Below, in pieces: positions 1 through 6,180 of a stretch of DNA of 7,781 bases; position 1 is the first letter of the stretch, and every line of letters begins with the position of its first letter. The DNA is taken from assembly GCA_902464375.1 (NCBI GenBank), contig CABQIM010000083.1, positions 1 to 7,781 of the forward strand. The letters are read 5' to 3'. The notes under the pieces were generated by a model. It ran no database searches. It worked only from the letters and a program-made list of their open reading frames with translations, and was not told the DNA's origin. A program made the translations under genes and the position numbers. This DNA is from an uncultured bacterium. Lineage in GTDB: Bacteria > Cyanobacteriota > Vampirovibrionia > Gastranaerophilales > Gastranaerophilaceae.

Positions 1-9
1 CCCTTATTT

Positions 10-18
10 CCCCCCCCC
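10..18. repeat. Nine-base poly-C tract in the sigma-factor leader
   Basis: Nine consecutive C residues lie about 25 bases before the sigma-factor ATG and 10 bases before its AAGGAG ribosome site. Runs of C this long are unusual in a sequence this A+T-rich. Such tracts can change length by slippage, or be miscounted in assembly. Its function is unknown. Confidence 0.7.
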
Positions 19-43
19 ATTTAACCCCAAGGAGCCTAACAGT

Positions 44-931
44 ATGAAAGAACAGTTAATTAATATGAAAAGAACAACAAATCCTGCAAGAAATGGATTT
101 ATATCATTCAATGATGATGAAATGAGTTTGTATTTAAGAAAAATCAATTCTATTCCTTCATTAACAAGTGAAGAAGAAAAAGAAGTTGCATTAAGAGCAA
201 AAAATGGTGACAAGACTGCAAAAAAAGAATTAGTACAATCTAACTTAAAGCTAGTTTTAACAATTGCAAGAAAAGCAATCCATGTATCTAAAATTCCTAT
301 GATAGATTTAATTCAAGAAGGCAATTTAGGTTTGATGGTCGCTGCAGAAAAATTCAATCCCGAATTAGGTTACAGATTCTCTACTTATGCAAGCTGGTGG
401 ATTAAACAAGCTATGTTCAAAGCAATTTCAGAACAATCTTATTGCATGAAGATTCCTGTATACATTCAAGAAACATTGTCTAAATTCTCTAAAGTAAAAA
501 GAGAAATGGAAAGAGCATACAATTGCCAAGTTACAAATAAAGATGTTGCTGAAAAAATGAATATTGAACCAGAAAAAATTGACACATTTTTATCTGCATA
601 CTCAACAACTGTATCAATTGAAGGAAGTTTTGACGCTAAAAACGGAAGCGAACTAAATGTTGCTGATGTTCTAGAAGACAAAAATACACAAGTTGAAGAT
701 ACTATTGAATATGAAGAACTTAAAAAAGAAATTTCTAATGTAGTATCTACATTAAAAGAACGCGAACAAACTGTTATTAAAATGAGATTTGGTTTAGAAA
801 ATTGCGTAAAAACTACATTAGAAGACATCGGTAAAATGTACGGCGTTACAAAAGAATGCATCAGACAAACTGAAATGAGAGCTTTAAATAAGCTAAAAGC
901 TAACTGTAAATTAACTTGTTACGCTGATTAG
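44..931 (+). CDS. RNA polymerase sigma-70 family factor, RpoD-like (group 2 type)
   Basis: Sigma subunit that directs RNA polymerase to promoters. The 295 residues show the sigma-70 order: region 1.2 (about 27-45, MSLYLRKINSIPSLTSEEE), region 2 (about 63-128, with DLIQEGNLGL and GYRFSTYASWWIKQA), region 3 (about 137-185) and region 4 (about 235-286, with TLEDIGKMYGVTKECIRQ). There is no long region 1.1, so it resembles group 2 factors more than a full housekeeping RpoD. Promoter-melting aromatics (Y110, F112, Y115, W118, W119) and the -10 contact Q122 are kept, but the position matching E. coli T440 is F125. In region 4.2, E271, R274 and Q275 match the -35 contacts, with K270 in place of R584. 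AAGGAG at 29-34, nine bases before the ATG, fixes the start. No terminator is visible before the next gene. Alignment is by eye. Confidence 0.93.
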   Translation: MKEQLINMKRTTNPARNGFISFNDDEMSLYLRKINSIPSLTSEEEKEVALRAKNGDKTAKKELVQSNLKLVLTIARKAIHVSKIPMIDLIQEGNLGLMVAAEKFNPELGYRFSTYASWWIKQAMFKAISEQSYCMKIPVYIQETLSKFSKVKREMERAYNCQVTNKDVAEKMNIEPEKIDTFLSAYSTTVSIEGSFDAKNGSELNVADVLEDKNTQVEDTIEYEELKKEISNVVSTLKEREQTVIKMRFGLENCVKTTLEDIGKMYGVTKECIRQTEMRALNKLKANCKLTCYAD

Positions 932-976
932 TTTATCAAAATCCGTCTTCATAATACTTTACAAAATAGCAAATTA

Positions 977-1005
977 TTGATAATAAATTTGTTTATTAAT
1001 ATAAT
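977..1005 (+). promoter_or_regulatory. Sigma-70 promoter of the 1030 gene
   Basis: TTGATA (977-982), a 17-base spacer and a perfect TATAAT (1000-1005). Predicted transcription start is near 1012, giving a leader of about 18 bases that carries AAGGTG (1020-1025) before the ATG at 1030. This is the best consensus promoter in the window and shows the downstream gene need not depend on sigma-gene read-through. Confidence 0.75.
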
Positions 1006-1029
1006 AGATATAAAGTGTGAAGGTGAATT

Positions 1030-1530
1030 ATGGTAAAAGTCTTAAACATCGGTTCTGCCGGTTTTAAACAGAATTCTTACGGTAATATACAAAGAATTGG
1101 TACACAAAATGGTAGAGCAGTATACAGAGTAATTGATTCTGATGGAACTGAAACAGGCAAGTTAAGCGTTCCACAAGAAGAAACTGATAAATTTGAATCA
1201 GCTTACAAAGATGTAATGGACGCAGCGCCAAAAATTCAGAAGTTCGTTATGGAGAATTCTTCTGACGAAGATATAAAAAAGCGCAGAAATAAATCAAGAT
1301 TGATTGTTGGAGCCGGGGGCTTGTTAGGGGCTGCAATACCAATCGCTTTAATAAAAAATTTATCAACCACAAAAAGAGTTCTTTCTACTGTAGGTGGGAT
1401 TATTGCCGGAATTTCTGCCGGTTTTGCAGCTTCTTTAGCCGCAACTACACCTCCAGGAACTTATAAATTTGCAAAAGCGACTAGAACGTTTGCTAAGTTG
1501 GATATTCAACCGATTGAAGAAAATAAATAG
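1030..1530 (+). CDS. Hypothetical protein with a C-terminal two-helix membrane hairpin
   Basis: I do not recognise this 166-residue family. The N-terminal part (1-90) is soluble and mixed-charge, with an early stretch rich in G, N and Q (NIGSAGFKQNSYGNIQRIG) and then a likely helix (about 48-75). A basic patch, KKRRNKSR (83-90), precedes two small-residue-rich hydrophobic segments, 91-108 and 117-139. The second is full of G and A with GxxxG-like spacing, so a helical hairpin in the inner membrane is plausible. The KKRRNKSR patch would favour a cytoplasmic N-terminus (positive-inside rule, inference). There is no signal peptide. The ATG follows AAGGTG by four bases and a strong promoter by about 25. 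No terminator is seen directly after the stop; transcription may run on to the hairpin at 1770-1808. It may be lineage-specific. Confidence 0.8.
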   Translation: MVKVLNIGSAGFKQNSYGNIQRIGTQNGRAVYRVIDSDGTETGKLSVPQEETDKFESAYKDVMDAAPKIQKFVMENSSDEDIKKRRNKSRLIVGAGGLLGAAIPIALIKNLSTTKRVLSTVGGIIAGISAGFAASLAATTPPGTYKFAKATRTFAKLDIQPIEENK

Positions 1531-1556
1531 AGTCGATTTAACTAACTCAACAATAC

Positions 1557-1738
1557 TCCTTTTCTTGTTAGAGAATGTGATTACATCACACTCACAAGTT
1601 AGTAAAGGGGATTAATCCGTAGGGAATAATCTATAATGTATTTACTGCAACCCACTCGCATCTGTAAGGCTCAGCATAGCTTCGCCAACAGCTGCGACCT
1701 TCCTAACTAGGGCGGTTGTTCCTTCACTTGTTAGAGAA
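1557..1738. repeat. Direct repeat pair, 163 bases apart
   Basis: Positions 1557-1575 and 1720-1738 match at 17 of 19 bases, with a perfect 12-base core CTTGTTAGAGAA (1564-1575 and 1727-1738). They bracket the structured segment. ACAAG at 1594-1598 is complementary to CTTGT in either copy. No terminal inverted repeats are visible just inside the pair, so a mobile-element origin is not supported beyond the direct repeats themselves. Confidence 0.6.
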
Positions 1739-1769
1739 GAGATATTTCTAAAACTTAATTCTTTCAGCA

Positions 1770-1808
1770 AACAAAAAAGATGACGCAAATTGCGTCATCT
1801 TTTTTGTT
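1770..1808. terminator. Bidirectional intrinsic terminator between the 1030 gene/RNA and ppdK
   Basis: A 39-base perfect palindrome centred on 1789, with arms 1770-1788 and 1790-1808. The core GATGACGCAA pairs with TTGCGTCATC, flanked by six A on the left and six T on the right, so each strand has a stem followed by a U-run. It ends ppdK on the minus strand (21 bases after its stop) and any plus-strand transcript. Confidence 0.9.
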
Positions 1809-1828
1809 AATCGAATTTATCGAAAATC

Positions 1829-4474
1829 CTATTTGCTTTCTACAACAGCTTGAGCTGCAGCAAGTTTTGCTTGAGGAATTCTGAATGGAGAACAAGAAAC
1901 ATAATCCAAACCAATTCTGTAACAGAATTTAACTGAATCAGGATCGCCACCGTGTTCACCACAAACTCCGCCTTTTAGCGCAGAATTTACTTTCTTACCT
2001 TTTTCCATTGCGATTTCCATCAACTGACCAACACCTTTTGTATCAAGTGTTTCAAATGGGTTAGAAGGAAGAATTTTTTGTTCTACATAACGTTTTAGGA
2101 ATTTACCTTCTGCATCATCTCTAGAATAACCGAATGTCATCTGAGTAAGGTCGTTAGTACCAAATGAGAAGAACTCTGCGTATTCAGCAACTTCATCAGC
2201 AGTAAGAGCTGCACGAGGGATTTCAATCATAGTACCGAATTTATAGTCAACCTTGATTCCTTTTTCAAGCATAACGATTTCTGCAACTTTTTCAAGAATT
2301 TCTTTAGCTACTTTCAATTCGTTTACATGACCGATTAGAGGAATCATAACCCAAGGTTTTACATCAATACCTTCTTTTTTAGCATCACAAGCTGCTTCAA
2401 AGATAGCTCTAACTTGCATTTCGTTGATTTCCGGATAAGTTAAACCTAATCTGCAACCTCTTAGCCCCATCATAGGGTTTGATTCAGACAAGTTTTCAAC
2501 GATGTGCAACATATTTTCTTTTTCTGCATAGTCTTTGCCTAAAGCTTTAAGTTCAGCAACTTCTGCTATCAAAGTTTCTTTATCAGGCAAGAATTCATGA
2601 AGAGGTGGATCTAGAAGTCTTACTGTCATTGGTTTGTCACCAATTTCTTTGAACATTGCGTAGAAGTCAGAATATTGCATTGGAAGAAGTTTATCAAGAG
2701 CTTCTCTTCTAGCTTCCGGAGTACCTGCAATAATCATTTTTTGAACCCAAGGAAGTCTATCCGGATCCATGAACATGTGTTCTGTTCTACATAGACCAAC
2801 ACCTTCTGCACCAAACTTCAAAGCATTTTGAATATCTTTTGGAGTATCTGCGTTAGCTTCAACTGTCATTGTTCTGATATCATCTACCCATTTGAAGAAT
2901 GTTGTAAAGTTTTCATCAATTTGAGCATCAGCAAGTTTTACAGCACCAGCCATAACAATACCTTTGCCACCATCAAGAGAAATAATATCATCTTTGTGGT
3001 AAACAGAGCCATCAGCACCCGTTAATGTTTCATTGTTTAAGTCAATTTTCATATCTTCACAACCAGAAACGCAAGGTTTACCCATACCTTTTGCAACAAC
3101 AGCTGCGTGAGATGTAGCACCGCCTCTTAGTGTTAGAACACCTTGAGAAACAGCCATACCGTGAATATCATCAGGGCAAGTTTCTACACGAACCAAGATA
3201 ACTTTTTCACCAGCTTCGCCTCTTTGAGCAGCTTCTTCTGTATCAAATACGATTTTACCAACAGCTGCACCTGGAGATGCGTTTACACCGTGTGCAATTT
3301 TTGTTGCTTCTTCCATAGCTTTTGTATCAAAGCAAGGAAGCAAGATTTGATTAACTGAATATGGGTCAACCAATTGAATAGCACGTTCCTTAGTAATGAT
3401 ACCTTCTTTACACATATCAACAGCAATTTTAACCGCAGCAGTTGCAGTTCTTTTACCATTACGAGTTTGAAGAATGTATAATTTACCTTTTTCAATTGTG
3501 AATTCCATATCTTGAACATCTTTGTAACCAAGTTCAAGTTTTTTAGCAATATCAACATATTGTCTGTACAAGTCAGGCATTTCAGTTTCAAGTTCAGCAA
3601 TAGGTTTTGGAGTTCTGATACCGGCAACTACGTCTTCGCCTTGAGCGTTAGTCAAGTATTCACCGTAGAATTTATTTTCACCGGTTGCAGGGTTACGAGT
3701 GAATGAAACACCTGTAGCACAATCATCACCCATATTACCAAATACCATTGTTTGAACGTTTACTGCAGTACCGAAGTTGTGATCAATCTTGTTCATGTTT
3801 CTGTAAGCTACAGCACGAGGAATATTCCAAGAACGGAATACTGCTTCAATAGCTTCTTGAAGTTGTACATAAGGATCTTGTGGGAAATCCTTGCCTGTAA
3901 CTTCTTTAATAACGTTTTTATAAATAGGAATAAGAGATTTCCAACCTTCTGCTGAAATTTCAGTATCAGATTTAACACCTTCTCTTTCCTTAACTTTTTC
4001 AACTTCTGACTCAAAATATTTTTGTCTGTCCATTTCCCAAGCAACTGAACCGAACATTGTTAAAAATCTTCTGTATGAATCGTAGCAGAATCTAGGGTTG
4101 TTTGTTAATTTAATCATAGCTTCTACTGTTTCATCATTTAAACCTAGGTTCAAGATAGTTTCCATCATACCAGGCATTGAAACTCTTGCACCGGAACGAA
4201 CTGATACAAGAAGAGGATTTTGTGTATCACCAAACTTTTTACCGGTTTGACCTTCTACATCCTTCAAAGCTGCCTTAACTTCATCCATCAAACCTTCAGG
4301 CATTTTATTACCATTGTTGATGTAATCCATACAAGTTTCTGTTGTAATAGTTAATCCAGGAGGTACAGGTAAACCTAAGTTCGTCATTTCTGCAAGGTTA
4401 GCACCTTTACCGCCTAAAAGATTACGCATATCAGCGTTTCCTTCACGGAATAGCCATACTCTTTTTTGAGTCAT
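1829..4474 (-). CDS. ppdK: Pyruvate, phosphate dikinase
   Basis: Cytoplasmic enzyme interconverting pyruvate + ATP + Pi and PEP + AMP + PPi. In anaerobes it often works in the glycolytic direction. At 881 residues it is full length for the family. The N-terminal ATP-grasp part opens with LLGGKGANLAEM (19-30) and carries the MPGMMETILNLG stretch (100-111). The swivelling phosphohistidine domain has TLRGGATSHAAVVAKGMG (448-465), with catalytic His456; T454 lies at the Thr position that PDRP modifies in plant enzymes. The C-terminal PEP/pyruvate barrel shows GAEGVGLCRTEHMF (555-568), LLDPPLHEFLP (620-630), MGLRGCRLG (669-677), FGTNDLTQMTFGYSRDD (771-787) and GGVCGEHGGDP (835-845), with catalytic Cys838. 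AAGGAG lies six bases before the ATG. It stands alone on this strand, with its own terminator; no PDRP regulator is nearby. Confidence 0.98.
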   Translation of the reverse strand: MTQKRVWLFREGNADMRNLLGGKGANLAEMTNLGLPVPPGLTITTETCMDYINNGNKMPEGLMDEVKAALKDVEGQTGKKFGDTQNPLLVSVRSGARVSMPGMMETILNLGLNDETVEAMIKLTNNPRFCYDSYRRFLTMFGSVAWEMDRQKYFESEVEKVKEREGVKSDTEISAEGWKSLIPIYKNVIKEVTGKDFPQDPYVQLQEAIEAVFRSWNIPRAVAYRNMNKIDHNFGTAVNVQTMVFGNMGDDCATGVSFTRNPATGENKFYGEYLTNAQGEDVVAGIRTPKPIAELETEMPDLYRQYVDIAKKLELGYKDVQDMEFTIEKGKLYILQTRNGKRTATAAVKIAVDMCKEGIITKERAIQLVDPYSVNQILLPCFDTKAMEEATKIAHGVNASPGAAVGKIVFDTEEAAQRGEAGEKVILVRVETCPDDIHGMAVSQGVLTLRGGATSHAAVVAKGMGKPCVSGCEDMKIDLNNETLTGADGSVYHKDDIISLDGGKGIVMAGAVKLADAQIDENFTTFFKWVDDIRTMTVEANADTPKDIQNALKFGAEGVGLCRTEHMFMDPDRLPWVQKMIIAGTPEARREALDKLLPMQYSDFYAMFKEIGDKPMTVRLLDPPLHEFLPDKETLIAEVAELKALGKDYAEKENMLHIVENLSESNPMMGLRGCRLGLTYPEINEMQVRAIFEAACDAKKEGIDVKPWVMIPLIGHVNELKVAKEILEKVAEIVMLEKGIKVDYKFGTMIEIPRAALTADEVAEYAEFFSFGTNDLTQMTFGYSRDDAEGKFLKRYVEQKILPSNPFETLDTKGVGQLMEIAMEKGKKVNSALKGGVCGEHGGDPDSVKFCYRIGLDYVSCSPFRIPQAKLAAAQAVVESK

Positions 4475-4525
4475 CTATTTCTCCTTTTCATATATCTAGT
4501 AATACGCTCTAAATAAAAAACTATT

Positions 4526-4554
4526 TTAGTATATAAATTTTAACATGAAGTAAA
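4526..4554 (-). promoter_or_regulatory. Possible proximal ppdK promoter
   Basis: On the minus strand, TTTACT (4549-4554), a 17-base spacer and TACTAA (4526-4531). This would start transcription near 4519, about 45 bases before the ppdK ATG. The -10 is imperfect. It is an alternative or addition to the upstream promoter at 4562-4590. Confidence 0.35.
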
Positions 4555-4561
4555 CTTTATG

Positions 4562-4590
4562 TATATAAAATGTGTGTTAACATTTGTAAC
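4562..4590 (-). promoter_or_regulatory. Possible distal ppdK promoter with operator-like inverted repeat
   Basis: On the minus strand, GTTACA (4585-4590), a 17-base spacer and TATATA (4562-4567), with start near 4555 and a leader of about 80 bases. The -35 and early spacer lie in an inverted repeat, TGTTA-N7-TAACA (4575-4591). Fifteen of these bases (4575-4589) recur at the same place in the promoter at 6146-6174. Confidence 0.45.
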
Positions 4591-4633
4591 AATGATTTTT
4601 AAGCAATGGCAATTTCTGGAGAGAATTTGTTTT

Positions 4634-4639
4634 TATAAT
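4634..4639 (+). promoter_or_regulatory. -10 box upstream of the 4677 gene
   Basis: A perfect TATAAT, with start expected near 4646. No convincing -35 lies 16-18 bases upstream; TTTCTG (4613-4618) is 15 bases away. The leader then carries GGAGG (4663-4667), nine bases before the ATG. Confidence 0.5.
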
Positions 4640-4676
4640 TAGCGTAGAAGTGTAGCATAAATGGAGGTTTTATTGT

Positions 4677-4934
4677 ATGGCAGGAATTAATCCAACAGAC
4701 ACAGGTGTTCAACAACCGGCATTTAGAGGTATTAAAAATACTTTAAATAAATTGGGAAAAAACAAAAAAATGACAGCTCAAATGGAACAAATAGCAGGTT
4801 TAACTTGCGCAAATCAGGTTAAAAATCCTGCGGTATTAAAAGAAATCGTTTTAAAAGAAACTGCATTAGGTCACAATGATTTTGTAAAAGGTTTGTTATC
4901 AAGCGAAGCAGCTAAGAATCTTTATAAAAAGTAA
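4677..4934 (+). CDS. Small basic hypothetical protein
   Basis: 85 residues, not recognised. The N-terminus (MAGINPTDTGVQQPAFRG) is low in charge and likely extended. It is followed by a lysine-rich stretch (about 19-32, IKNTLNKLGKNKKM) and then amphipathic helical segments (about 33-84) ending in LYKK. There is no signal peptide, membrane segment or metal motif; its single cysteine is C44. It is supported as a real gene by GGAGG nine bases before the ATG, a TATAAT box upstream and a strong terminator nine bases after the stop. It is transcribed divergently from ppdK with about 200 bases between, so the two could share regulation, but nothing shows a functional link. Function unknown. Confidence 0.78.
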   Translation: MAGINPTDTGVQQPAFRGIKNTLNKLGKNKKMTAQMEQIAGLTCANQVKNPAVLKEIVLKETALGHNDFVKGLLSSEAAKNLYKK

Positions 4935-4942
4935 TTGAAATG

Positions 4943-4990
4943 ATTCGGTGGGGAAAACGATAGCGTCCCCACCGAATTTTTATATTTTTT
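4943..4990 (+). terminator. Intrinsic terminator of the 4677 gene
   Basis: ATTCGGTGGGGA (4943-4954) pairs perfectly with TCCCCACCGAAT (4966-4977) around an 11-base loop, followed by a T-rich tract (4977-4992). It is a strong 12-bp, G+C-rich stem. It ends only about 30 bases before the next gene starts, so the -35 region of that gene, if any, overlaps the stem and T-tract. Confidence 0.92.
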
Positions 4991-4996
4991 TTGATG

Positions 4997-5002
4997 TAAA
5001 AT
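4997..5002 (+). promoter_or_regulatory. -10-like box six bases before the ABC ATPase ATG
   Basis: TAAAAT ends six bases before the ATG at 5009, which would put transcription start at or next to the start codon. No Shine-Dalgarno sequence is present between 4977 and 5008. No -35 match is seen at 4974-4979. A leaderless transcript is suggested but less firmly than for the 6181 gene. Confidence 0.4.
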
Positions 5003-5008
5003 AACCAT

Positions 5009-5737
5009 ATGGCTTTGATTGAAATAAAAAATATTGTGAAAACATATTTTACAGAAGATGAGAGTTTCAATGCTCTAAATGGAGTTTCTTTTTCTGTGGG
5101 AAAAGGTGAATTTGTTGCAATTATGGGAACATCCGGTTCCGGAAAATCAACCTGTATGAATACTTTAGGGACACTAGATAGACCAACTAGCGGAAGTTAC
5201 CACCTTGACGGAGTTGACGTATTTTCGCTTAATCAAGAAGAGCTGTCAGAAATCCGTAATCGAAAAATAGGATTTGTATTTCAAGGTTTTAATCTAATTT
5301 CCAGAACTTCTGCATTAGAGAATGTTGAACTCCCAATGATTTACAAAGGTATTCCGGAAGAAGAAAGGCACAGAAGAGCAAAAGAAGCACTGGAAATTGT
5401 TGGGTTAAAAAATCGTGAAAGCCACATGCCAAACCAAATGTCAGGCGGTCAACAGCAAAGAGTTGCTATCGCAAGAGCTTTAGTTAACGATGCTCCGTTG
5501 ATTTTAGCCGATGAACCAACCGGAAACCTTGATACAAAAACCAGTATAGAGGTAATGGAGTTTTTTGTTCGTTTAAACAAAGGTTTTAACGGTAAAGAAG
5601 GCAAAACTATTGTCCTCGTAACTCACGAGCCTGATATTGCAGAATATTGTTCAAGAATAATCAGGTTTAAAGATGGAAACATTGTTTCTGATTTACCTAA
5701 AGACGAGTGGATGAAAATTAGAAATAGAGAAACTTAA
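5009..5737 (+). CDS. ABC transporter ATP-binding protein, MacB/LolD type
   Basis: Nucleotide-binding subunit that would power an inner-membrane permease of the MacB/LolCDE/FtsX-like class (export, lipoprotein release or mechanotransmission). At 242 residues it is a complete single ATPase domain: Walker A GTSGSGKST (40-48), Q-loop at Q92 in GFVFQGFNLI, signature MSGGQ (144-148) followed by QQRVAIARAL, Walker B LILADE (164-169), D-loop GNLD (172-175) and H-loop H206. The block VFSLNQEELSEIRNRKIG (71-88) is typical of this subfamily. No permease or membrane-fusion gene adjoins it, so its partner must lie elsewhere and the substrate cannot be told. The start MALIEIKNIVKTY is the usual family N-terminus, although there is no ribosome site. 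It has its own promoter-like box and terminator, so it appears to be monocistronic. Confidence 0.95.
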   Translation: MALIEIKNIVKTYFTEDESFNALNGVSFSVGKGEFVAIMGTSGSGKSTCMNTLGTLDRPTSGSYHLDGVDVFSLNQEELSEIRNRKIGFVFQGFNLISRTSALENVELPMIYKGIPEEERHRRAKEALEIVGLKNRESHMPNQMSGGQQQRVAIARALVNDAPLILADEPTGNLDTKTSIEVMEFFVRLNKGFNGKEGKTIVLVTHEPDIAEYCSRIIRFKDGNIVSDLPKDEWMKIRNRET

Positions 5738-5756
5738 TTAGAAACAAAATACAAGA

Positions 5757-5806
5757 TTAACAAAAATGTCGCTTTGTATAGCAATACAAAGCGACATTTT
5801 TGTTAA
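5757..5806. terminator. Bidirectional terminator between the ABC ATPase and the 5815 gene
   Basis: A perfect 23-bp inverted repeat (5757-5779 with 5784-5806) around the four-base loop AGCA. The core ATGTCGCTTTGTAT pairs with ATACAAAGCGACAT, with A5 on the left and T5 on the right, so it can end transcription from both sides. It lies 20 bases after the ATPase stop and nine after the opposing gene's stop. Confidence 0.92.
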
Positions 5807-5814
5807 AATTTGTT

Positions 5815-6078
5815 TTACGCTACCAACATAAAACCATAGTCTTTAGCATCTCTGTGTGCCAAGCCGACTCCGTCCTGACCTAGTGAAATTTTATTTCCGC
5901 TTTCATCATTTACGTAGCCTACTTGTCCTGGGATTGAAATACCTGTTGTAGGTTCAATCGAAGTTGCAGGAGATACCTTTGGTCCAACAGTCAATCCTCC
6001 GAATGGGATTTTTCCGCCTTGACCATAGAGTCCGTATTGATAGTTTTGTTCTAATCCTGGTACGCCACCCATAATCAT
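5815..6078 (-). CDS. Small glycine-rich hypothetical protein
   Basis: 87 residues, not recognised. It is rich in G (about a fifth), with N-terminal Y and Q (LEQNYQYGLYGQGGKIPFGG, 9-28), a proline/threonine-containing middle (36-50) and a C-terminal part, NKISLGQDGVGLAHRDAKDYG (62-82), that looks more folded. There is no signal peptide, membrane span or cysteine. Evidence for a real gene is an open frame not shadowing another gene, AGAGGA just upstream and a shared terminator right after the stop. The ribosome site is only one base from the first ATG but seven from the ATG at codon 3 (6070-6072), so the true start may be there (85 residues). It is convergent with the ABC ATPase and divergent from the LD-carboxypeptidase gene. 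Function unknown. Confidence 0.65.
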   Translation of the reverse strand: MIMGGVPGLEQNYQYGLYGQGGKIPFGGLTVGPKVSPATSIEPTTGISIPGQVGYVNDESGNKISLGQDGVGLAHRDAKDYGFMLVA

Positions 6079-6145
6079 GTCCTCTATAACTGTACATATA
6101 TATTAACGTTTCAAAATTTCTAAAATTGCTAAATATATAAAAATC

Positions 6146-6174
6146 TTTACAAATGTTAACAAAAATACTATAAT
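6146..6174 (+). promoter_or_regulatory. Sigma-70 promoter of the LD-carboxypeptidase gene (leaderless)
   Basis: TTTACA (6146-6151), a 17-base spacer and a perfect TATAAT (6169-6174). The expected start, about seven bases on, coincides with the A of the ATG at 6181, and no ribosome site exists. The sequence TTACAAATGTTAACA (6147-6161), covering the -35 and early spacer, recurs in the ppdK upstream region on the opposite strand (4575-4589). Confidence 0.78.
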
Positions 6175-6180
6175 CGCTTT

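Larger units (their letters stand above)
1549..1808 (+). ncRNA. Candidate structured RNA or long structured 3' UTR, family unknown
   Basis: The gap between two convergent genes holds a segment (1641-1720) that is about half G+C by my count, well above its surroundings, and has nested complementarity. Helix A pairs CGCA-CTGT-GGC (1657-1670) with GCC-ACAG-TGCG (1684-1696). Helix B pairs AGTTAG and AAGG (1597-1608) with CCTT and CTAACT (1698-1708) and encloses A. CAACC (1648-1652) can pair with GGTTG (1714-1718), which crosses B, so this is either a pseudoknot or an alternative fold. A 6-bp hairpin lies at 1576-1590. Possible promoters are TTGAAG-17-TTTAAC (1514-1542, start near 1549) or an isolated TATAAT (1632-1637, start near 1644). 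A terminator follows at 1770-1808. I could not match it to tmRNA, RNase P, 6S or SRP RNA by their core motifs. It could also be the 3' UTR of the 1030 gene, or a dispersed repeat. The minus strand folds similarly, so the strand is uncertain. Confidence 0.4.

Noticed and set aside
466..861. 131-codon minus-strand open frame inside the sigma-factor gene
   Set aside because: It lies wholly inside a gene with clear sigma-70 motifs on the other strand and has no ribosome site or recognisable domain.
1636..1710. 24-residue open frame (MYLLQPTRICKAQ...) in the gap after the 1030 gene
   Set aside because: No ribosome site at a useful distance, and it coincides with the base-paired helices of the RNA candidate, so structure explains the sequence better.
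1549..1745. Identification of the RNA candidate as tmRNA, RNase P RNA or 6S RNA
   Set aside because: No tmRNA tRNA-like ends or tag frame, no RNase P core (GAGGAAAGTCC-like) sequence, and no single long hairpin with a central bubble as in 6S.
3283..3627. Minus-strand open frame of 114 codons, with other short frames inside ppdK
   Set aside because: ppdK is intact with all catalytic motifs in its own frame; these are shadows with low-complexity translations.
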